A stretch of 64,000 nucleotides of DNA from CAUTYU01 sp963545205 (GCA_963545205.1 CAUUHW010000006.1:105908-169907); one strand, 5' to 3'. Positions 16,105 through 25,437 are shown, numbered from the stretch's first letter. The notes: a model not told the origin generated them from the letters alone. A program made the numbers and translations.

Positions 16105-18117
16105 TTAGCTGTTTTTCATATCCTGAATCAGGGCGCTGAGTTCCTGAGCCTGACGGGAGAGTTCCATAATAGCTTTTGAGGCTTCCTGCATGGTTTGGGA
16201 GGTTTCCCTGGAAATGGTATTGATTTCCGTGATTGAGCGGTTGATTTCCTCGCTGGTGGCCGACTGCTGTTCACTGGCTGTGGCAATGGCCCGCACCTGA
16301 TCGGAGGTATCATCAACCAGGGTCACGATTTCGTTCAGCGCGCTGGACGCTCCCTGAGCCTTTGTTGCCAGCTGTTTAATTATCTCGCCTGTTTTTTCCA
16401 CCTGCCGGGTGTTCTTGGTCGCACTTTCCTGAATCTGCTCAATGGCTTTTGAAACATCAGCGGTTGAATCCATTGTTTTTTCCGCCAGTTTGCGTACCTC
16501 ATCAGCCACAACCGCAAATCCGCGACCTGCCTCACCCGCGCGGGCCGCCTCAATGGCTGCATTTAAGGCCAGCAGGTTGGTCTGGTCGGCAATATCGGAA
16601 ATCACGCTCATAATCTGGGAAATAGACCCGGCGTGTTCATCAAGTTCTTTCATATCCGCTTTCATGTTTTGGGCCTGGGTTTGTAATTCAAGTGTGCTTT
16701 CGCCGGCTTCTTCTACAGCTTTTGCTCCGGCCTGGGCTTTTTCCCTGGCCTTACCGGACAAGTCGGATGCCTGACCGGCGTTACGGGCCACTTCCAGCAC
16801 TGCGCCGTTCATTTCTTCCATGGCTGTGGCGGTTTCAGAAACCCGGCCGGCCTGTTCTTCGGCGCCGCGCCCTGACTGTTCAATCTGGGCGGAAAGCTGT
16901 TCCGAGGCCGAAGACAGAACCGCCACAATGCCTTCCAGCTGCTCAGCCGCCTGCTGCATGCCTTCTCTTTTGGCCTGTTCAGCCGCTTTCTGGGCTTCTT
17001 CAGCCTTGGTCATGGCTTCTCTGGCCTTTTGGGATTCTTCTTTTGCCATTTGAGTCTGGCGTTTGGCCTCGTCAATATTGTCTTCCAGGTTTTTGACCAT
17101 ATCGACAAACGCGCCGTACACGCCGATTTTCGGGCCGTTATCGTTGATTTTGAAATTTCCGGCCATGACCTTTTGGGTGGCAGCGACCAGAACGCCGGGG
17201 TCGCGTCCAAGCTGAGACAGCACGTTGCGGGTCAGCCAGAAAGCTATAACAATTCCCAGACAGATTATGGTCAGCGTAACGAGCAACAAAATTATTTTGA
17301 AGCGTTCCTGTTTGGCGTCCTGGTTTTTGAGTATCTGATCAATCAAAATATCAATTTTGTCACTGGTTGCATTAATCAGCTTGCTGGTTTGGGCAATAAT
17401 CGGATCAAGCTTCAATCTGGAAGTTCCATATTCGTCCGCACCTTTTTTGTAGTCTTCCATAGCAGGAATAAGCTGTTTAATCAGTTTGTGCGTCTTGCCG
17501 TCATCGGCAAACTCCGACAAATATTTGCGGGAATCCGCAATAAAACCATCTATGCGAACCAAAAATTTTTTTTGATTTTCCGCACTCGGCTGCAAACGAA
17601 AAACATAGCCCGAAATTCGTATTTCATAAAATTCCGACAACATCGCGGAAGACAAAGCAATCTGCCCGATTTCCGCATATCTCTTTGCCAATGCCTGAAC
17701 CGAATCTCTCGCAGCAATAATCGTATCGACACACAATTTGTCAACGTCTTGAATTTCCTGTAGTTGCTTGCCGCAATTCAAATAGCTCTTCTCCGCCTCC
17801 TGAATAGATTTAATCAAATCCGCACAGGCGTCTTTGTTTTCTTTTGTAAACGAAAGCTCTTGGGTTGTTGCAAGATATTCGGTCGCTTTTTTGAAAGAGG
17901 CTTCAGCCTTTTTCAGCCGTTCAAAATCTTTATACAGCAGAAAATTTGAACCATTCACCCAACCGTCCAACATCCAGGAGTCCGCTGAATTACATGAAGC
18001 ACTCTGCTCCTGATAGCTTTTCATTGTTATTAGGGAACTATAGCCGGTATAGGCAATAACGCTCGCGAGCAAAATCATAACTATAAATGCTGATAACAAT
18101 TTTGTGCGTAACTGCAT
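16105..18117 (-). CDS. methyl-accepting chemotaxis protein
   Basis: 670-residue transmembrane chemoreceptor. It has an N-terminal TM (LLSAFIVMILLASVIAYTGY), a roughly 250-residue helical periplasmic ligand domain, a second TM (IILLVTLTIICLGIVIAFWL), a HAMP-like linker (LSQLGRDPGVLVAATQKVMAG), a long coiled coil, and the signalling hairpin tip DQTNLLALNAAIEAARAGE that contacts CheA/CheW. No CheR-binding pentapeptide was noticed at the C-terminus (QDMKNS). ATG 18117 is chosen because GAGGAG precedes it by the right distance. The longer frame to 18168 lacks one. The ligand is unknown. Confidence 0.95.
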   Translation of the reverse strand: MQLRTKLLSAFIVMILLASVIAYTGYSSLITMKSYQEQSASCNSADSWMLDGWVNGSNFLLYKDFERLKKAEASFKKATEYLATTQELSFTKENKDACADLIKSIQEAEKSYLNCGKQLQEIQDVDKLCVDTIIAARDSVQALAKRYAEIGQIALSSAMLSEFYEIRISGYVFRLQPSAENQKKFLVRIDGFIADSRKYLSEFADDGKTHKLIKQLIPAMEDYKKGADEYGTSRLKLDPIIAQTSKLINATSDKIDILIDQILKNQDAKQERFKIILLLVTLTIICLGIVIAFWLTRNVLSQLGRDPGVLVAATQKVMAGNFKINDNGPKIGVYGAFVDMVKNLEDNIDEAKRQTQMAKEESQKAREAMTKAEEAQKAAEQAKREGMQQAAEQLEGIVAVLSSASEQLSAQIEQSGRGAEEQAGRVSETATAMEEMNGAVLEVARNAGQASDLSGKAREKAQAGAKAVEEAGESTLELQTQAQNMKADMKELDEHAGSISQIMSVISDIADQTNLLALNAAIEAARAGEAGRGFAVVADEVRKLAEKTMDSTADVSKAIEQIQESATKNTRQVEKTGEIIKQLATKAQGASSALNEIVTLVDDTSDQVRAIATASEQQSATSEEINRSITEINTISRETSQTMQEASKAIMELSRQAQELSALIQDMKNS

Positions 18118-18250
18118 GTTGTTCTCCTCTTTTGATATGTTACTTTTGGCTCGTGCCAGAGCGATCAAGTAATAGTCCCATTTTTTTTTCTGTCAACGGG
18201 TTAGGTGGTAAAAAAAGAGTCGTGACTGTCAGAGCGGAACCAACGGAAAG

Positions 18251-18991
18251 CTATCCAGCCAGCTGAGAGTGGTAGTAGTATCCTTCTGTGACCATGTGAG
18301 TAATCCTGTATTCCACAGGATTACCTTTGATATCATAACAAATTCGTTCCATCCGAAGTACAGGAGAATTTGCTTCAACAGCTATTCGTTTGACATCATC
18401 GGGGGTGGCTGTGACCGCACTTAGCCATTCTTTGGCACTTGAAATCGTAACCTTATATTTTTGTTGATAATAATCATAAAGCGTGTTGGGAATGGAATCT
18501 ACTGACTCTTTGTTTATGCCGGGAAACAGTGACAGAGGGAGGGTTATATATTCATTAAACAGAGGAAGACTATCTATAATGCGGATACGGCGGATACGGC
18601 TGACAGGAGCTTCCTCTTCTATGCCTAGTGCTTTGGCTTCTTTTGCAGTTGCCCCCTCCTGTTTCCCTTCCCCAGACGTAAGGCTGATGTTTTTGGAAGT
18701 GGGTAAAGGGCGGCCTCCGTCTTCCCTGCGAATCTTAAAAAATTTGAATAAGGCTTGGTCTGAATCCAGAATGGACACGGCAGTTCCTTTGCCTTGGTAA
18801 CGAGTAAGTCTGAGTTCCCGTGTCAGTTCATCCAGCGCACGGCGTAGTGTCCCGTGGCTGACCTTGTATTCTTTGGCCAGGTCATTTTCTGGCGGGAGAA
18901 AGGTACCGGGGGGCCACTCTTCTTCCGCAATACGAGTAAGAATAGATTCTTTAACAAGTTGATATAAAGGAATTGCTTTTAATGCTCTCAT
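18251..18991 (-). CDS. GntR/HutC-family transcriptional regulator
   Basis: 246-residue regulator. It has an N-terminal winged helix of the GntR family (PLYQLVKESILTRI, PPENDLAKEYKVSHGTLRRALDEL, LTRYQGKGTAV) and a C-terminal UTRA ligand-binding domain (residues about 90-240) as in HutC, including VSRIRRIRIIDSLPLFNEYITL and VEYRITHM. It is divergent from suyAB-tct across 288 bases. That arrangement suggests it controls that operon in response to the imported sulfonate or a breakdown product, probably as a repressor relieved by ligand. The candidate operator overlaps the suyA minus-10 box. Confidence 0.92.
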   Translation of the reverse strand: MRALKAIPLYQLVKESILTRIAEEEWPPGTFLPPENDLAKEYKVSHGTLRRALDELTRELRLTRYQGKGTAVSILDSDQALFKFFKIRREDGGRPLPTSKNISLTSGEGKQEGATAKEAKALGIEEEAPVSRIRRIRIIDSLPLFNEYITLPLSLFPGINKESVDSIPNTLYDYYQQKYKVTISSAKEWLSAVTATPDDVKRIAVEANSPVLRMERICYDIKGNPVEYRITHMVTEGYYYHSQLAG

Positions 18992-19221
18992 AACGATATC
19001 GGTTCTCCTGTGGGCTTATATGTCTGAATTTTCAATAGGTTATTTGTTTTCGACAAGAGGTGCCTTGTCCTGTTGAAACGGTTAATCCTTCAACACTTCG
19101 TTTTCTTTCCTATGAATAATCGTAAATGATATTATACAAGAGCGGAATCTTTTTTTTATGTTTAATGTTTTTGCTGTTATTTCATTGTGTTAGGCTGTCG
19201 AAAAAAGTTGTTTTTTTATGC

Positions 19222-19252
19222 TTGATATCTTACATAAAATATCTTATATAAG
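19222..19252 (+). promoter_or_regulatory. suyA promoter with overlapping palindrome
   Basis: TTGATA (19222-19227), a 17-base spacer and TATATA (19245-19250) form a good sigma70 promoter 30 bases ahead of suyA. The minus-10 lies inside the perfect palindrome CTTATATAAG (19243-19252), and the octamer ATATCTTA occurs twice (19225-19232, 19239-19246). Both could be recognised by the divergent GntR protein. Confidence 0.6.
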
Positions 19253-19279
19253 TTATAAGACAGCCATGAGGAGGTTATT

Positions 19280-19564
19280 ATGGAAATTCATTTTTTGGTA
19301 CATGAAGCTGGCGACTCGGTTGGCGTAGTCGTCGTGGAAGGTGTCAGAGCGGGACAGAAACTGAACGGCTGGGTTATGGCCGAAGACGAGACCATGACGT
19401 TCGAAGTACTCAATGACATCCCTATTGGACACAAGATTGCGCTAAAGGCCCTGGGTAAAGGTGACACGGTTATCAAGTACGGCACGGATATCGGACGTGT
19501 GGTGCAGCCTATCAGGCAGGGCGAGCACCTGCATGTTCATAATGTAAAGACAAAGAGGTGGTAG
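19280..19564 (+). CDS. suyA: sulfolactate sulfo-lyase small subunit (UxaA N-domain family)
   Basis: 94-residue SAF-domain protein equal to the N-terminal domain of altronate dehydratase (UxaA). It reads IHFLVHEAGDSVGVVVVEG, ends with HVHNVKTKRW, and carries the metal-binding-type IPIGHKIAL. As a stand-alone subunit immediately before a UxaA C-domain protein, it matches SuyA of (R)-sulfolactate sulfo-lyase (SuyAB), which splits sulfolactate to pyruvate and sulfite. GAGGAGG precedes the ATG. suyB starts 2 bases after its stop. A split altronate/galactarate dehydratase is the alternative, but the partner sequence favours SuyAB. Confidence 0.85.
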   Translation: MEIHFLVHEAGDSVGVVVVEGVRAGQKLNGWVMAEDETMTFEVLNDIPIGHKIALKALGKGDTVIKYGTDIGRVVQPIRQGEHLHVHNVKTKRW

Positions 19565-19566
19565 AG

Positions 19567-20730
19567 ATGAAACGTTCAAGGATTTTTGGGTATCGTCGTG
19601 AAAATGGCCGTGTCGGAATACGGAACTATGTTTTGATTCTTCCCCTGGATGACCTGTCTAATGCTGCCTGTGAAGCGGTCGCCAATAATGTTAAGGGAAC
19701 CCTGGCTATTCCGCACCATTACGGGCGTCTCCAATTTGGTGAGGATCTGGAATTGCATTTTCGTACTCTTATCGGAGCTGGTTGTAATCCCAATGTGGCT
19801 GCCGTGGTTGTTATAGGCATTGAACCCGAATGGACCAAGATTATTACCGATGGGATCTCTGCTACAGGCAAGCCTGTGGCTGGGTTTTCCATCGAACAGA
19901 ACGGCGATCACAACACCATTGCGGCGGCATCCCGCCAAGCCAAAATCTATATGCATCACGCGTCAAGCTTGCAACGTGAGGAGTGTGATGTGCGGGAATT
20001 ATGGGTTTCCTGTAAATGTGGCGAGTCTGACACCACCTCCGGTATTGCTTCCAACCCTACGGTTGGGAATGCTTATGATAAACTTTACGAAATGGGCTGT
20101 ACCCTGATTTTTGGTGAAACGTCCGAGATTACCGGTGGGGAGCATCTTGTGGCCAAGCGGGGCAAGACTCCTGAGGTCGGCAAGGCGTTCATGAAGATGT
20201 GGAACGATTACAATGAGTTCATCTTGGCCAATAAGACCAATGATCTTTCTGATTCGCAACCCACGAAAGGTAATATTCTGGGGGGACTGACTACTATTGA
20301 GGAAAAGGCTCTTGGGAATATTCAAAAAATTGGAAAGAAATGTCTTATGGAAGGGTGCCTGAAGCCTGCGGAGATGCCTGTAGGCCCCGGACTTTGGTTT
20401 ATGGATTCCTCATCGGCTGCTGCCGAAATGGTTACCCTGTGTGCCGCCGGAGGAGCCGTTGTACATTTTTTCCCTACCGGGCAGGGAAACATTATCGGCA
20501 ATCCCATTTTGCCGGTCATCAAGCTCAGTGCCAATCCTCGCACTGTCCGTACTATGAGTGAGCATATCGACCTGGATGTGTCCGGTATCCTGCGCAGGGA
20601 AATGAATATGGACGAGGCTGGAGAACAGCTCCTTGATCTGATGGTGGATACGGCCAATGGTCGTCTGACCAGTGCCGAAATACTCGGCCATCGTGAATTT
20701 GTCATGACGAAATTGTACCGTAGTGCTTAA
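19567..20730 (+). CDS. suyB: (R)-sulfolactate sulfo-lyase large subunit
   Basis: 387-residue UxaA C-domain-type lyase. I recognise stretches characteristic of SuyB: GYRRENGRVGIRNYVLILP, LDDLSNAACEAVANN, LWVSCKCGESDTTSG, DLSDSQPTKGNI, GLWFMDSSSAAAE, HFFPTGQGNIIGNP and the C-terminal LGHREFVMTKLYRSA. The conserved Cys residues probably hold an iron-sulfur or metal centre, as in UxaA relatives. With SuyA it would release sulfite, a respiratory electron acceptor for this host type, plus pyruvate. ATG 19567 is chosen over GTG 19558 because the ribosome site GAGGTGG overlaps the suyA stop. Assignment is from remembered family sequences. Altronate dehydratase is less likely given the adjacent TTT transporter rather than uronate genes. 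Confidence 0.85.
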   Translation: MKRSRIFGYRRENGRVGIRNYVLILPLDDLSNAACEAVANNVKGTLAIPHHYGRLQFGEDLELHFRTLIGAGCNPNVAAVVVIGIEPEWTKIITDGISATGKPVAGFSIEQNGDHNTIAAASRQAKIYMHHASSLQREECDVRELWVSCKCGESDTTSGIASNPTVGNAYDKLYEMGCTLIFGETSEITGGEHLVAKRGKTPEVGKAFMKMWNDYNEFILANKTNDLSDSQPTKGNILGGLTTIEEKALGNIQKIGKKCLMEGCLKPAEMPVGPGLWFMDSSSAAAEMVTLCAAGGAVVHFFPTGQGNIIGNPILPVIKLSANPRTVRTMSEHIDLDVSGILRREMNMDEAGEQLLDLMVDTANGRLTSAEILGHREFVMTKLYRSA

Positions 20731-20804
20731 TATGATCTAAGTAAGAATTAACTTTTATAGCGGGCGGCGTATGGCCCCTGCTTATACTACTTGGGAGGCT
20801 ACAC

Positions 20805-21755
20805 ATGAAAACGTTATGTAAACTCATTTTGGCAGTCGTCCTTGTAAGCACGTTAGTCAGTCTCGCCAGCGCGGGGTATCCAGAGAAAGATGTAACCTAC
20901 GTGGTTCCGTTCGGACCTGGTGGTGAATCAGATATTTCCGCTCGCATCCAGCAGGCGAATTTCCGCCGTCTTTTTAACAGGGAGATGATTATCCAGTATA
21001 AGCCAGGTGGAGGTGGAGCTGTTGGGTGGAGCTCCCTGCAACGGTATCCTGCGGACGGATACACCATGATGGGAACGAATCTTCCCCATATTGTACTCAA
21101 GCCCCTGCAAAAAGGAAGCGGATTTCAGCTTGAAGACATCGTCAACGTCCATTTTTTTCATTACACCCCGGACGCTATTGTCGTTCCCGCAGACAGCGAA
21201 TTCAAGACCCTTGATGATCTTGTTGTGAAAGCAAAGAAAAATCCCGGCATGGTCACCTTTGCCGGAACCGGCTCATATTCCAATAACCACTATGCCAAGA
21301 CCCGTTTTGATAAGATTGCAGGCATTGCAACTAGTTATATCCCTTTCAAGACAACAGGAGATGCTGCAATGGCCATGTTGGGTAAACAGGTCGCTGCGCA
21401 TTGGGGATACACCACGGTTGGCGTGGCTCAGGGCGATAAGGTGCGCCTTTTGGCTGTAGCTGGTGAGGAGCGCCATCCTCTTTTTCCCGATGTTCCTACG
21501 TTCAAGGAATTGGGATACGATTTTGTCGGCGGCGCGTATCGCGGCTTGGCTTTGCCCAAGGCCTGTTCTGAAAATACACGGAAAGCCGTTGCCGCCATGC
21601 TGCAAAAACTCAATGACGATCCCGCATTCCGCAAGCAGATGGTGGAGGCGGGTTTTACTATGGTTGACGTCCCTTATGACAAGATTCCCGCCTTTCTCAA
21701 TAATCTGAAAGAAAAATATTACGAGGTGGCCAGAGAACTCAAACTTATTAAGTAA
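20805..21755 (+). CDS. tctC: tripartite tricarboxylate transporter binding protein
   Basis: 316-residue periplasmic receptor of the Bug/TctC family. A signal peptide (LCKLILAVVLVSTLVSLASA) is followed by YPEKDVTYVVPFGPGGESD and YKPGGGGAVGWSSL, the ligand-loop signatures that bind carboxylates through water-mediated contacts. It delivers substrate to TctA/TctB in the membrane. Placed directly after suyAB, it is expected to bind sulfolactate, as proposed for the SlcHFG-type TTT systems in other sulfolactate degraders. GGGAGG lies before the ATG. Confidence 0.92.
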   Translation: MKTLCKLILAVVLVSTLVSLASAGYPEKDVTYVVPFGPGGESDISARIQQANFRRLFNREMIIQYKPGGGGAVGWSSLQRYPADGYTMMGTNLPHIVLKPLQKGSGFQLEDIVNVHFFHYTPDAIVVPADSEFKTLDDLVVKAKKNPGMVTFAGTGSYSNNHYAKTRFDKIAGIATSYIPFKTTGDAAMAMLGKQVAAHWGYTTVGVAQGDKVRLLAVAGEERHPLFPDVPTFKELGYDFVGGAYRGLALPKACSENTRKAVAAMLQKLNDDPAFRKQMVEAGFTMVDVPYDKIPAFLNNLKEKYYEVARELKLIK

Positions 21756-21912
21756 ATCTTGGTCGATCGATTGTACGTTTCTTGGTTACGCCAGAAAAGT
21801 GGAGACAACAGCCGTTCATGAGTTTTCATCCCTTAGCGAATGGGATCTATGGACTATCCCGGCACACGCGGTGGACAGGCAGCGCGTATGCCTCAACCAT
21901 AAGGGGGTAACT

Positions 21913-23436
21913 ATGTTTAGTATCGAATTTTTTCTCGACGCGCTGTCCCCGTTGAATCTTTTGCTTTGTTTTATCGGAGTCGTCGCAGGCACGATTATTG
22001 GAGCTCTTCCGGGGCTTTCGGCGACAATGGCTGTGGCGGTACTTGTGCCGCTGACTTTTTCTATGGCTCCGGCGTCAGCGCTTATCATGCTGGGAGCTAT
22101 CTATACCGGAGCCATATACGGCGGGTCATTTGCCGCGATTTTGGTCAACACTCCGGGGACTCCATCTGCCATTGCAACTACGTTTGACGGGTTTCCCATG
22201 GCCAAACGGGGAGATGGCGACCTTGCTGTCACCTGTGGAACCATTGCCTCAGTCGTAGGCGGTGTAGTTGGTGCGCTTTCCTTACTTTTTCTTGCCCCTC
22301 TTCTGGCTGAATTTGCCCTGCGGTTCGGGCCTGTTGAGTACTTCTGGTTAGCACTGTTCGGTTTGACCTTAATCTCTGCCCTGTCCGAAGGCAGCTTGCT
22401 CAAGGGGTGGGTTGGAGCCGCTTTTGGTATGCTCTGTTCTACTGTGGGGGTCGCTGTCATCGGAGGCGACCTCCGCTATACTTTCGATTCTGAGTTGCTT
22501 TTGGGAGGAATTGATATTGTCTCCGCGTTAATCGGCCTGTATTGTGTTCCCGTACTCATAGATTTGGTCATGACGAAATCCCGACATCTGGATATTCCTA
22601 AAGAAGGCAAAGGCTTTCGTCTCAAGGAAGCCTTAGGATTGGCCCTCAAGGATAAATTTAATCTGGGGCGCAGTGCCGTTATTGGCACATTGATTGGGAT
22701 TTTGCCTGGAGCAGGTGGTTCCATCGCTAGTCTGGTGGCCTACTCCGAAGCCAAACGCACCTCATCCAGATCAGCCAATTTTGGAAAGGGAGAGCCTTCA
22801 GGGGTTTTCAGCACCGAAGCGGCCAACAACGCAACTGTGGGGGGAGGATTTATCCCCACCTTGGTGCTTGGTATCCCAGGAACTCCTCCGGACGCGGTCA
22901 TTATGGGAGCATTGCTGGTGCAGGGAGTGAAAACAGGCCCTTCCCTTTTCAGCGCAGAGGGGCATATTGTCTATACCTTCATCTATGGCCTACTGCTGGC
23001 CACATTGCTTATGTTTCCGGTTGGTCTATTCATAGGCAAATACGTCTACCGCTCTATCGCGACCTTTTCAAAATCTATCCTTGTTCCAGTTATTGCCTTT
23101 ATGTGCGTCATTGGCTCCTTTGCTATTAACAACAATACGGGAGACTCGCTAATCATGGTCATCTTGGGCGGGGCTGGCTGGATACTTAACCGATATGGTT
23201 TTCCGCCTTCCCCCATAGTACTGGGAATTATCCTTGGCCCCATAGCAGAGCAAGGGTTTGTTCAAAGCTGGCTCATAGGTACAGCGGCGAACGACATTAT
23301 GGGAAGTTTTTTCGGCCATCCCATCTCTCAGATCATTATTTTTCTGATCGTTTTGGTGGTTTTTTACCCCGTCTTTGTGCAGAAAGTTCTTCGCAGGTTT
23401 GACTGGTTTAAGGGAGGACAAGCCAATGAAAGCTAG
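21913..23436 (+). CDS. tctA: tripartite tricarboxylate transporter large membrane subunit
   Basis: 507-residue TctA-family integral membrane protein, about 12 TM segments. Family signatures are visible: GALPGLSATMAVAVLVPLTF, LGAIYTGAIYGGSFAAIL, NTPGTPSAIATTFDG and the repeat-half GILPGAGGSIASLVAYSEAK, where Pro-Gly rich loops likely bind the carboxylate. The open frame extends back to GTG 21799, but ATG 21913 after AGGGGG starts at the family-typical MFSIEFFLDALSPLN. The 157-base gap after tctC contains no gene. Its last codons overlap tctB by 11 bases. Confidence 0.94.
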   Translation: MFSIEFFLDALSPLNLLLCFIGVVAGTIIGALPGLSATMAVAVLVPLTFSMAPASALIMLGAIYTGAIYGGSFAAILVNTPGTPSAIATTFDGFPMAKRGDGDLAVTCGTIASVVGGVVGALSLLFLAPLLAEFALRFGPVEYFWLALFGLTLISALSEGSLLKGWVGAAFGMLCSTVGVAVIGGDLRYTFDSELLLGGIDIVSALIGLYCVPVLIDLVMTKSRHLDIPKEGKGFRLKEALGLALKDKFNLGRSAVIGTLIGILPGAGGSIASLVAYSEAKRTSSRSANFGKGEPSGVFSTEAANNATVGGGFIPTLVLGIPGTPPDAVIMGALLVQGVKTGPSLFSAEGHIVYTFIYGLLLATLLMFPVGLFIGKYVYRSIATFSKSILVPVIAFMCVIGSFAINNNTGDSLIMVILGGAGWILNRYGFPPSPIVLGIILGPIAEQGFVQSWLIGTAANDIMGSFFGHPISQIIIFLIVLVVFYPVFVQKVLRRFDWFKGGQANES

Positions 23437-23887
23437 ATACGACTTCGGCAGCATACTTCTTTCGTGTGGCCTCGCGCTGTTCGGTTTTTTCGCCTGGTCT
23501 TATGCCGGCAATTTTTCTCCTCTTGGAGCAATTTTTCCAAAGACATTTTCCGTCGTGCTTATGTGTTGTTCTCTGGGATATATCCTTTTATCCTTTTGTA
23601 AAAAAGGAAATTGCAAAGAAAAAAATAAGGCTGAACAGTTGTGGCGCGGCCTGCTTCTTTTTGTGGTGCTTCTTTTGTGGTGTTTGTTGCTCGACAGGTT
23701 CGGTTTTCTTGTCCCCAGTGTGCTCTGTTACGTTATTTTGGCAATTTTGGCTGATCAGATGGACAGGCCGACTCCCGGACAGGTGGCCCGGCACATCATG
23801 TTGGGCATCGCTGTCTCAGGTTTGTTTTATGTGTCTTTTAGTCAGGCTTTAAGTGTGCCTTTGCCCAAGGGGTTGTTGCCGTTCTAG
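23426..23887 (+). CDS. tctB: tripartite tricarboxylate transporter small membrane subunit
   Basis: 153-residue TctB-like protein with four hydrophobic segments (for example SILLSCGLALFGFFAWSY, GLLLFVVLLLWCLLLDRFGF). TctB proteins are poorly conserved and are recognised by size, topology and position. The start ATG 23426 lies inside the tctA end behind GGAGG, so translation is coupled. The operon order C-A-B differs from the common C-B-A. It ends the suy-tct unit; no strong terminator was seen after it. Confidence 0.88.
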   Translation: MKARYDFGSILLSCGLALFGFFAWSYAGNFSPLGAIFPKTFSVVLMCCSLGYILLSFCKKGNCKEKNKAEQLWRGLLLFVVLLLWCLLLDRFGFLVPSVLCYVILAILADQMDRPTPGQVARHIMLGIAVSGLFYVSFSQALSVPLPKGLLPF

Positions 23888-24012
23888 TTTTTAAGAAGCA
23901 TGATCTATTGCATGTTTTTGGTGTCGGCCTGTAAGATATAATTTTAAAATGTCTTCTGCCTATCAGAAAGAGTATTGCCAATGGCGGGGAATAGGAGTAG
24001 TCATGCATCGGA

Positions 24013-25437
24013 ATGACAGACAGTATTCTTTTCGTTTCTCGTCCTGAGCTTGTGACTCCTGTTTTCGCATTTTTGAAAGAAAGCGGTGTGGACGCGTTGA
24101 TCGTCAACAACCTGCAAAGTGCGCTTACGTCCATTACTCAGCGCAAGCCGCTTTTTGTCTTTGTACAGCAGGCACTTCCCGGTTTGAAAGTTGAATCCTT
24201 GCTTGAACACCGACAGGAAGAAAATTTTCCTGAGGTCATTGTTTTTTCCGAACAGGGAACCGCCCAGGACGCCTCGGCTTTTATGGGCGCTGGCGCATAT
24301 GATTACTGGTTTTGTCCTTTGACCTGCGAAAAAATGGACGTGTTGCTCACTTCTTCCCGTTCCCGGCAAAAACAGGCCCAGCCTAAATCTGTTCCGGCTG
24401 AAGGGCAGCTTTCTGGCGCGAAAAATAAAGGCAGTATTGTTGGCAATCATCCGGTTATGCAGCGGGTGCTGGCCCTGGCCAAACAGGTCGCACCATCTCG
24501 TGCCACGGTGCTTATTTCAGGAGAATCAGGAACGGGAAAGGAAATGTTTGCCCGTTTCATTCATAATAATTCTTCCCGCAAGGATAAAAATTTTATCGCC
24601 GTCAACTGTGCCGCCTTGCCCGAACATTTGCTGGAAAGTGAACTTTTTGGGCATGAAAAGGGCGCTTTTACCGGCGCCATCGCCCGTAAACTTGGCCGGT
24701 TTGAGCTGGCTGATAAAGGCACTTTGCTGCTGGACGAAATCACGGAAATGGCCTTACCCCTGCAAGCCAAACTGCTGCGGGTCTTGCAGGAGGGCGAAAT
24801 TGACAGGGTTGGCGGAACAGAAACCGTGTCTGTTGACGTGCGGGTGATTGCCACGACGAACCGTGCGATAGAAAAAAGCGTGGAACAGGGCGAGTTTCGA
24901 GAAGATTTATATTACAGGCTGAATGTTATTCCGCTGCGCCTGCCCTCTTTGCGGGAACGGCAGGACGATATTTTGGCTCTGGCGAATTTTTTTGCCGCTA
25001 CTTTTTGTCGGGAATACGGACTGGCTCCCGTGATTTTTTCCAGGGCCGCGCAGGAATGGTTGCTTAGCTATGAATGGCCGGGCAATGTCCGTGAGCTGCA
25101 AAACCTGATGGAGCGTTCCGTGCTTCTGGCCGGAACAGCCTCTGTCGACATTTCGCATTTTTTGCTTGAAGGCAGTGACTGGTCGCCAGAGATTGCCCCG
25201 GAAGAATTGGCTGCCGCTGTTCCGCGACCTGCAGCGTCTGTCCAGGCAGACCTGTCTGTTTCGTCTGCGTCCGGCGAACTTCTGACCTTGCAGGAAATGG
25301 AAAAACGCATGATTATGAAAAGCTTGGACAAAACAGACGGAAACAGGACAATGGCTTCCCAGCTGCTTGGAATTTCTGTGCGTACCCTGCGGAACAAATT
25401 GAATGAATACAAAAAAGAAGGGCTGGTTATACCCTAG
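24013..25437 (+). CDS. sigma-54-dependent activator, degenerate receiver
   Basis: 474-residue NtrC-family protein. Residues 1-115 resemble a response-regulator receiver, but the acidic pair is replaced by SR (ILFVSRPE) and the usual phospho-Asp position reads Gln (FVFVQQALPG), so it probably cannot be phosphorylated. The central AAA+ domain is intact: Walker A GESGTGKE, the sigma-54 contact loop GAFTGA, Walker B LLLDEI and arginine-finger region LYYRLNVIPLRLP. The C-terminal Fis-type helix-turn-helix ends ISVRTLRNKLNEYKKEGL, a form common in FlrC/FlgR flagellar regulators. The targets are unknown. It need not regulate the upstream suy operon. Confidence 0.93.
   Translation: MTDSILFVSRPELVTPVFAFLKESGVDALIVNNLQSALTSITQRKPLFVFVQQALPGLKVESLLEHRQEENFPEVIVFSEQGTAQDASAFMGAGAYDYWFCPLTCEKMDVLLTSSRSRQKQAQPKSVPAEGQLSGAKNKGSIVGNHPVMQRVLALAKQVAPSRATVLISGESGTGKEMFARFIHNNSSRKDKNFIAVNCAALPEHLLESELFGHEKGAFTGAIARKLGRFELADKGTLLLDEITEMALPLQAKLLRVLQEGEIDRVGGTETVSVDVRVIATTNRAIEKSVEQGEFREDLYYRLNVIPLRLPSLRERQDDILALANFFAATFCREYGLAPVIFSRAAQEWLLSYEWPGNVRELQNLMERSVLLAGTASVDISHFLLEGSDWSPEIAPEELAAAVPRPAASVQADLSVSSASGELLTLQEMEKRMIMKSLDKTDGNRTMASQLLGISVRTLRNKLNEYKKEGLVIP

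Noticed and set aside
24003..24050. 15-codon leader frame starting at ATG 24003, before the sigma-54 activator
   Set aside because: Good ribosome site, but it overlaps the real start and has no sign of being a regulatory leader.
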